Below, piece by piece: positions 58,876 to 64,000 of a DNA stretch of 64,000 bases (positions are counted from its first letter, which is position 1; every line of letters begins with the position of its first letter). The notes beneath the pieces were generated by a model. That model was not told the origin of the DNA, made no database searches, and saw nothing but the letters and a program-made list of their open reading frames with translations. This stretch comes from Gymnopus androsaceus JB14 (Eukaryota; Basidiomycota; Agaricomycetes; Agaricales; Omphalotaceae), in assembly GCA_009733575.1 (NCBI GenBank), contig ML769476.1, positions 62,001 to 126,000 on the forward strand, given 5' to 3'. A program made the position numbers and the translations under genes.

Positions 58876-60268
58876 TCAACTATCCATCGGAGTCTCCCAT
58901 GGATTAACCACTAGCTTCAATCCACTGACTTTATTTTCTTCCAACCTCTTCAGCCCGTCCGGTATACCTTCAAGCCCGCCCGAAAGCTTCTCTATCCTTG
59001 TTGGCTAAATAATACAATGGTCGCAAGTGAATAACAGGAACAGTATTAATCATTCAGAGCTGACCTTTATGATTCCATGTTCCAAAAACTTGTCCAAATT
59101 TTTGTACATCTCGAGCCCAAGGGATTTGAATGAATGCACAATCCCAAACGTAGCGATCGCCTTTCTCCCATCTTTCAGCTCCAGTGTCTCTTCAATAGCC
59201 ATTGCGTTCACAAAAGTTCCGTTGGGGGACAGATAATCGACATGCAACTGTTTGTGAGGGCTGTCGACAGTATCGTATACGAGCAATAGTTCAGTTCCAT
59301 TCAGAATGTTCTTGATTTCTGAAACGATGGCCTCTTCTGAATCATGTCTATCGATAACATGTGTAGCTCCGAGTCCCTTCAAGTAATCAACGTGTTTCAG
59401 CGAACTAGTAGTGATGAATTGGTGAGTGGCCTAGATACTTTGCAATTTGGATCGCTAATGAGGAGTGAAAGCTACGTCAGTCAACCATCTGCTCAGAAAT
59501 TTTTTGACTGACTAAATTGGCCGACGGACGAAGAACCTCCAAGAATCACGATGGGTTCTCCTGCGGCTGAATTTTCCGCGTCGTCCTCCCAAAATCCCTT
59601 CCGTCCTGCCCCTCCCCTTAAGCCAAACTCTGGAAATGTCTTGGCAAATGCTTCGGGTACTGCGTGGATCAATTGCAGGTCAATAGGTGGGTTCGGAAGA
59701 GATAATCCGAATGCCGCTGTGCATAAAGCAAGTGGGATCGTGCAGGCCTCAAGCAACGACATGGTTGAGGGTATCTTTGTAAACGACCAAAAGTCAGGCT
59801 TGAATGTCACAGAAAGAATCCCGATAGCTATTGGTTTACCTTTACAGCGAGATCGCCGTGGACGAGAGCATATTGTTGAAAACTTGTCCTCTCCTGTCTC
59901 AACTGTCCCTGAAAAGCTCTTTCGACGAGTCGCCGACTGAGTAGGTAGTCCTGAACAAAGGTTGCATGTGCGACTCACATTCTATCGCCCTTCTTCAGGC
60001 CTGACTCAACTTCAGAACCTATCTCAACTACAATACCAGCACCATCGGTTCCAGGAAATTGTGGATAAGTGACTGCGACGCCTAAATAGCTCAGGAATCC
60101 ACGGGTCTTCCAATCAGCTGGATTTAAGCCTGCGGCTTCGACTTTGACCAGAACGTCCTTGGGACCGACAAGAGGAATGGGAATAGAGATAACAGTGTAT
60201 GGTCCGTCTACAGAAGGGATAGCGAAAGCTTTTTGCATTTCCCCAGCGGTAACTTTAGACGCGTTCAT
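58876..60268 (-). pseudogene. dehydrogenase array copy 5, single-base frameshift in exon 4
   Basis: ATG 60268 gives MNASKVTAGEMQKAFAIPSV; exons 1-3 are intact (LVKVEAAGLNPADWK, TYPQFPGTDGAGIVVEIGSE, FQQYALVHGDLAVK, SLLEACTIPLALCTAAFGL, VILGGSSSVGQF). Early in exon 4, copies 1 and 2 read TCACCGGTTATCACCACC or TCACCGATTATCACCACC (SP-V/I-ITT); this copy reads TCACCAATTCATCACTACTAG, one base longer. The frame becomes SPIHHY-stop near 59410. Downstream codons are well kept (HVIDRHDSEEAIVSEI, LELKDGRKAIATFGI, last exon to PMDS-TGA at 58876), so the lesion is recent or a sequencing error. Confidence 0.8.
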
Positions 60269-60320
60269 TGTAGTTGGGTGAAGACTTCCCGAAGTGTATG
60301 AACCAATTTATAAGAATTTC

Positions 60321-60345
60321 GGAAATCGCGAATGGACCGGGAAAT
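60321..60345. promoter_or_regulatory. shared upstream motif, copy 5
   Basis: GAAATCGCGAATGGACCGGG then AAATT, about 55 bp before the start of copy 5; one base differs from copies 1 and 4. Confidence 0.5.
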
Positions 60346-60956
60346 TGTAGATATTCCGCCAGCTTCGCTCTATGGGAAGCGTTATGACTACAGAAACTTG
60401 CTGGACTGCAAATTAATATATATATTTCGAATTTGAACTGCTGACGATCCTGGAGGACCGATATTAGAAGGGAAATAGTAATATACCACAGTTAGGTGAG
60501 CCTATCGGGTGACAAGTTGGCGTATAAATGAACCCGAGCCTGAAGCCATCGCACTGGACGACTAAATAGGCCTTGTGGTTGCTCGAAAAAAAATTCCTTG
60601 CAGGTTTGCGACGGACAGAACATGCTAGATGAAGGTTGATTTAGAGAATGAAGCGCCTATATAACTAGCCGCCACCGAATTGGTAATATTATCCGAGTCG
60701 GGTTTCGAGTGCATGTATGTACTGAAATTTCGTATAAAAGTATTCAGTAAAAGGGTACGACGCTATCGCAATAATGTACGAGAGAAGAAAACGTAGGCCT
60801 ACCGCGGTCCTACAGAGTCCCAAGATTGAAGCAGTCAATCATACGCGTTCAAGCTACATGTCAAACAGCCAAATGTTCATATCTATAATGTTCGTGCGAG
60901 CATACCACCCATCCACCCCAATACCTCCTCATCGTTCCGGTCCAACTTCGTTGTCC

Positions 60957-63265
60957 TTATCCGACTCGATACCGATAACGCCCCTTCACAGGCAGCGATA
61001 AGTCAACATCGAAATTGGCCACTACCCCACCTCTAAGTCCCATAGGTGCGAATTTGGGCTCCAAGTTCACCGGAGGGAAATTTATCTGAGTCTCGGGTGC
61101 CTCCGCTGGGAACACATCTTTCGTGTAACCGTCCAATGAAGCCGAAGTCTTACTCGTCTCCAGGATGTCCTCTTGAACTTCCCCAATAAACCCACTGATC
61201 CTCCTCCACCGTTTCTTCTCCTTCATCAACCACAGCTCTCTATTACGCATTGCTCTCCATGACGATGATTCAGTCGAAGATGTTGTGGAAGACAATAGCG
61301 ACTCCGTAGAAGAAGAGCAAGAAATGGAGGGAGAAGCGGAGCGTCGGAATGAGGACGTTATTCGAGCCATGACAGGATCTTGGATAGTAGAAGAAGAAGG
61401 ATCCAGATCTGCGTACGATGCTAGTGGTGGCTGCCGAGGCTGTGTCGTTAACTGTTTGAGTTCAATACTCTCCGTACTCGAACAGCTAATCCGACTCAAT
61501 GATGTCGAAATCGTCACGAGCGACAAGCTGCGGCCACGCTTGCAGTCGACTATCCCTGTGCCTCCACCTGGGCATGGGTCTCCTCTTGCCATCCTTGCTC
61601 CATTCGACGCGTTTAGCTTGCTCTTTTCGCTCCGAGTCGCACTGCCTGAGCCCATCCCCGCCTCTTCCATCACTTTCCCAATCTCCTCATGCGCAGTAGT
61701 ATATCGCATACGATGGGCAAAGATACACTCGAATTTGCCACTGCGAGATCCGAGGCCGGATGATTTATCCAGTTGAAACACGAATTCGCCTCCAAGAACT
61801 TCTTTATCACCCATATACTTCCATATTGGCATTCGAGCTTTTACAGCGTTGCGTAGAACGAATGAGACGCCAGAGAGGATGGAGCGGTGGCGAACATAGG
61901 TTTCTGGGATTGTTGAGCCAGATGTAGAGGCTCGTGGTTTCGGTCCAGGATCAAGGGTACGCAAGGTCATTCCGAGTGTAGTGTACAGCGCTGCGGTAGG
62001 GTCGGTGTATATAGGGTATGGAAGATTGAATATTCCTGTTAAACAAGATTAGTTTGTATAGTAGTACATACAAGCGAAATGAATCACTGACGTCGATAGC
62101 TTTTGATCATCTCCCATCCTCCGTTCCCTACGATCACCAATCGAAGCCCTGCTTTCTTGAGCACATTCGGATCGACGTCACGGGCGATAGACATCAAGAA
62201 ATCCTGACACAAAGGACAAAGGAAATGTCGGATGAAGCATACGATGGTCCTGATGTTATGGGTGCTCTCATTAGAGTCGGAGCGGAGGATCGTGCGGAAG
62301 AGAATAGGCGTTCCATCTTCTGTGAGGACTTTGAGGTATAACGCGTGACGAACGTCTGCGGCAGTGGGTAGATCGTCTACCGAAAATGATAGAGGAGGAT
62401 AAGCCCTGTTCTTGCCCTTGGATTTTGTCTCTGCTCCCCCCTGCTCCCAAAATGTCTCAAACGACAATGAAGGTGAGCGCGACAAGGGCATCGTCTTGAC
62501 TTTGGAGCCACAAGAAGACAGTTTAAGTGGGGAATCGAGCTCCAGCTTGACATCGGATCTCCGTCGAGACTTTGGCTCTGACTGCACGCACAAAGTCACA
62601 TTTCCGATTTGTGCCTGTTTCGCTTCTTCTGCTTCCTCTTTTCTTCGGGATGCCTGAATACCGAAAGGCGGTGATGGCTCTGCTAAATGCAGATACTCGT
62701 TTCTCTCTTTCACCGTCATCGACGTAGGAGGAGGTATCCCAAACGCCTCTTGTGCACGATGAGGAAATGTTTGTGAGCGTGCACGTCCTACGCTTCGTAT
62801 TCCAATGGTGTTTTTATTCGCGTCCGATGAGGTAATTTTGACATTGCGAATCTTAGCGGCACTTCTCGGCCTGTCGTTACAAGCAGCTTCAACGTCGCTC
62901 TCTTCCAGCTCTAGGCTCTCCGAGTCCGTATCCGTATCCGAGTCGGCGTCCATTTCGATCCAGGAAGAAGAATACGAATCTCTCCATCTGGGAATAGCCT
63001 TCTCGATTTCGGTCATGCTGTCAGAATCACTTTCTCCACAGTCAACCAGGACATCAGCATTCTTCATGTTCATGTTCAATGCTGCCTGCCATGGTTTCAC
63101 GTTCGAAAAGTCATGCTCTGAACCTGCAATGAGAGCATAATAGTCGCATTTGAGGCTGGCTGGCACGGGGAACTCGGCAGAGTATTTCGTGGCTGTAGTG
63201 GATACAGTACTAGGTTGAGAGTGGATGGAATAATAGATGGGAACGGGTTTACGCTTGATTGGCAT
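60957..63265 (-). CDS. AhpC/TSA-type thioredoxin-fold protein with long disordered regions
   Basis: Two exons, 63265-62092 and 62035-60957 (intron 62036-62091, CGAC|GTCAGT..AACAG), 750 aa with frame kept. The N-terminal 350 residues are Ser/Asp/Glu-rich and probably disordered (CGESDSDSMTEIEKAI, MDADSDTDTDSESLELEES). The fold follows: AADVRHALYLKVLTEDGTPI, TIVCFIRHFLCPLCQDFL with a CPLC redox pair, GLRLVIVGNGGWEMIKSY, RRIFNLPYPIYTDPTAALY, GGEFVFQLDKSSGLGSRSG. This is the PRXL2/AAED1-like peroxiredoxin relative. A Ser-rich tail ends RYRYRVG. The start is the first ATG (MPIKRKPVPIYY); no upstream ATG lies in frame. The 3' end is the source of the copy at 58560-58830. Function probably antioxidant or redox signalling, by family only. 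Confidence 0.85.
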
Positions 63266-64000
63266 GATGTATATCTGGCAATAATGAGAATAATTGCTTC
63301 TAGCACAATGTATGTCACTTACCGTCAAGGTCAAAACCAAAGTCTAGGGATGAAGACTGGAGCTCGTGCTGTCTCATCTAGCAGCAAAACCTTTTATACA
63401 TCCTCCATAGTCATGAACACTGTCCAAGACAGACTCAAAGCCTCGAAACTTCCATGTCCTTTCTCAGATCCTTCCGTCTTTTCTTTCGAGAAAATTATCA
63501 GAATGCTTCCGAGAAAAGTCGAAACATGAGTCCAGAATTCGGAACCTTCTGAAAGAAAATTCATGTAGCAGAATTAGAGTGAGACTCATACCATCGTGAT
63601 ACGCTCAGAGTCAGAGTCGGAGACGGAACTAGTGAAACAGTATAGCATCAACTTCTGTTCAGGTTATATAGTTGACAGCCGACATCGTAGCATGTCTTTC
63701 CGAGGCTTGCTGAGACGATACAAAAGCCATTATGACGGTTTAGCACGAAAGTCTGAAAACAATAGAAGCGATGATGATGAACGTAAAAGGCAAGCCAAAG
63801 CAGTATTTATTTATTTTCTCAGGCTAAATTTGGGCGCTACTGTATACGGTCTGTAGACTCTTCAGACCGGGAATAATTTGATATAAAAAGGTTGAATAAC
63901 ACTACACATGCGCATAGTCCATTGTCATTTGCGGGATAATTAGAGGTAAAATATCAGGATACTAATTATAAACCTCATAAAGAAACAATTCATAGTATGG
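63266..64000. other. upstream region, one short frame
   Basis: Promoter side of the thioredoxin-fold gene. An 86-codon plus-strand frame (63596-63856) has a Ser/Glu repeat and a basic stretch but no recognised family; a GTAAGT-like donor near 63323 on the minus strand may belong to a 5' untranslated exon of the neighbour. Confidence 0.35.

Noticed and set aside
49346..60268. Secondary-metabolite gene cluster
   Set aside because: Only the reductase copies are present; no synthase, P450 or methyltransferase core gene was found.
62084..63340. Upstream start of the thioredoxin-fold gene at 63340
   Set aside because: The codon there is TTG and the text contains a GTAAGT donor; ATG at 63265 is preferred.
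1..64000. tRNA, rRNA or CRISPR features
   Set aside because: No cloverleaf-like or rRNA text was recognised by eye, and the regular repeats found are minisatellites and gene duplicates without spacer structure. A tRNAscan run would settle it.

Overview
The window is nuclear DNA of a filamentous basidiomycete, most likely an Agaricomycete. Genes are cut by many short introns (about 48-60 nt, GT..AG), and several families are typical of this group: the WxxFIPH-ending membrane family, Sfp1-like and DUF1752/DUF3295 regulators, MYND proteins, and tyrosine-recombinase retrotransposons. Exon models were built by eye from splice signals and frame continuity. They are firm for the RNA-dependent RNA polymerase, laccase, dehydrogenase copy 2 and thioredoxin-like genes, and tentative elsewhere.

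Layout. 1-5.2 kb: the 3' part of a CoA-acyltransferase-like gene, an unidentified decayed gene-like stretch, and a MYND zinc-finger gene. 7.4-17 kb: a basidiomycete multi-pass membrane gene with an apparent in-frame stop, then two minus-strand genes, an RNA-silencing type RNA-dependent RNA polymerase (DLDGD catalytic motif across a splice junction) and a 14-exon laccase. 18-21.4 kb: a 5'-truncated LINE with a 12-bp target-site duplication, a small gene broken by an 11-bp tandem duplication, and a gene carrying an ISG12/IFI6-like glycine-rich membrane domain. 21.8-25.3 kb: a Zn2Cys6 transcription factor.

26-40.7 kb is a mosaic of duplication and transposition. A DUF1752/DUF3295 regulator (about 36.8-40.7 kb) has a second copy of its 3' part at 26-33.6 kb. 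That copy is fused to a decayed gene of another family, and is split by a 5.6-kb tyrosine-recombinase retrotransposon and a 456-bp solo LTR. The intact copy shows both empty sites, so the insertion boundaries can be read to within a base or two. The inserted copy has lost CpG by CG-to-TG/CA transitions, a RIP-like or methylation-driven signature.

41-46 kb is gene-poor with a dispersed repeat pair. 46.4-48.3 kb holds an Sfp1-like zinc-finger gene. 49.3-60.3 kb is a tandem array of five medium-chain dehydrogenase/enoyl-reductase copies: one intact by reading, two with single-base frameshifts, two relics. All share an upstream 25-bp motif, and a 29-bp perfect-arm hairpin lies between copies 1 and 2. 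61-63.3 kb encodes an AhpC/TSA-type thioredoxin-fold protein whose 3' end was copied with the array. No polyketide synthase or other secondary-metabolite core gene is visible, so the reductase array stands alone.
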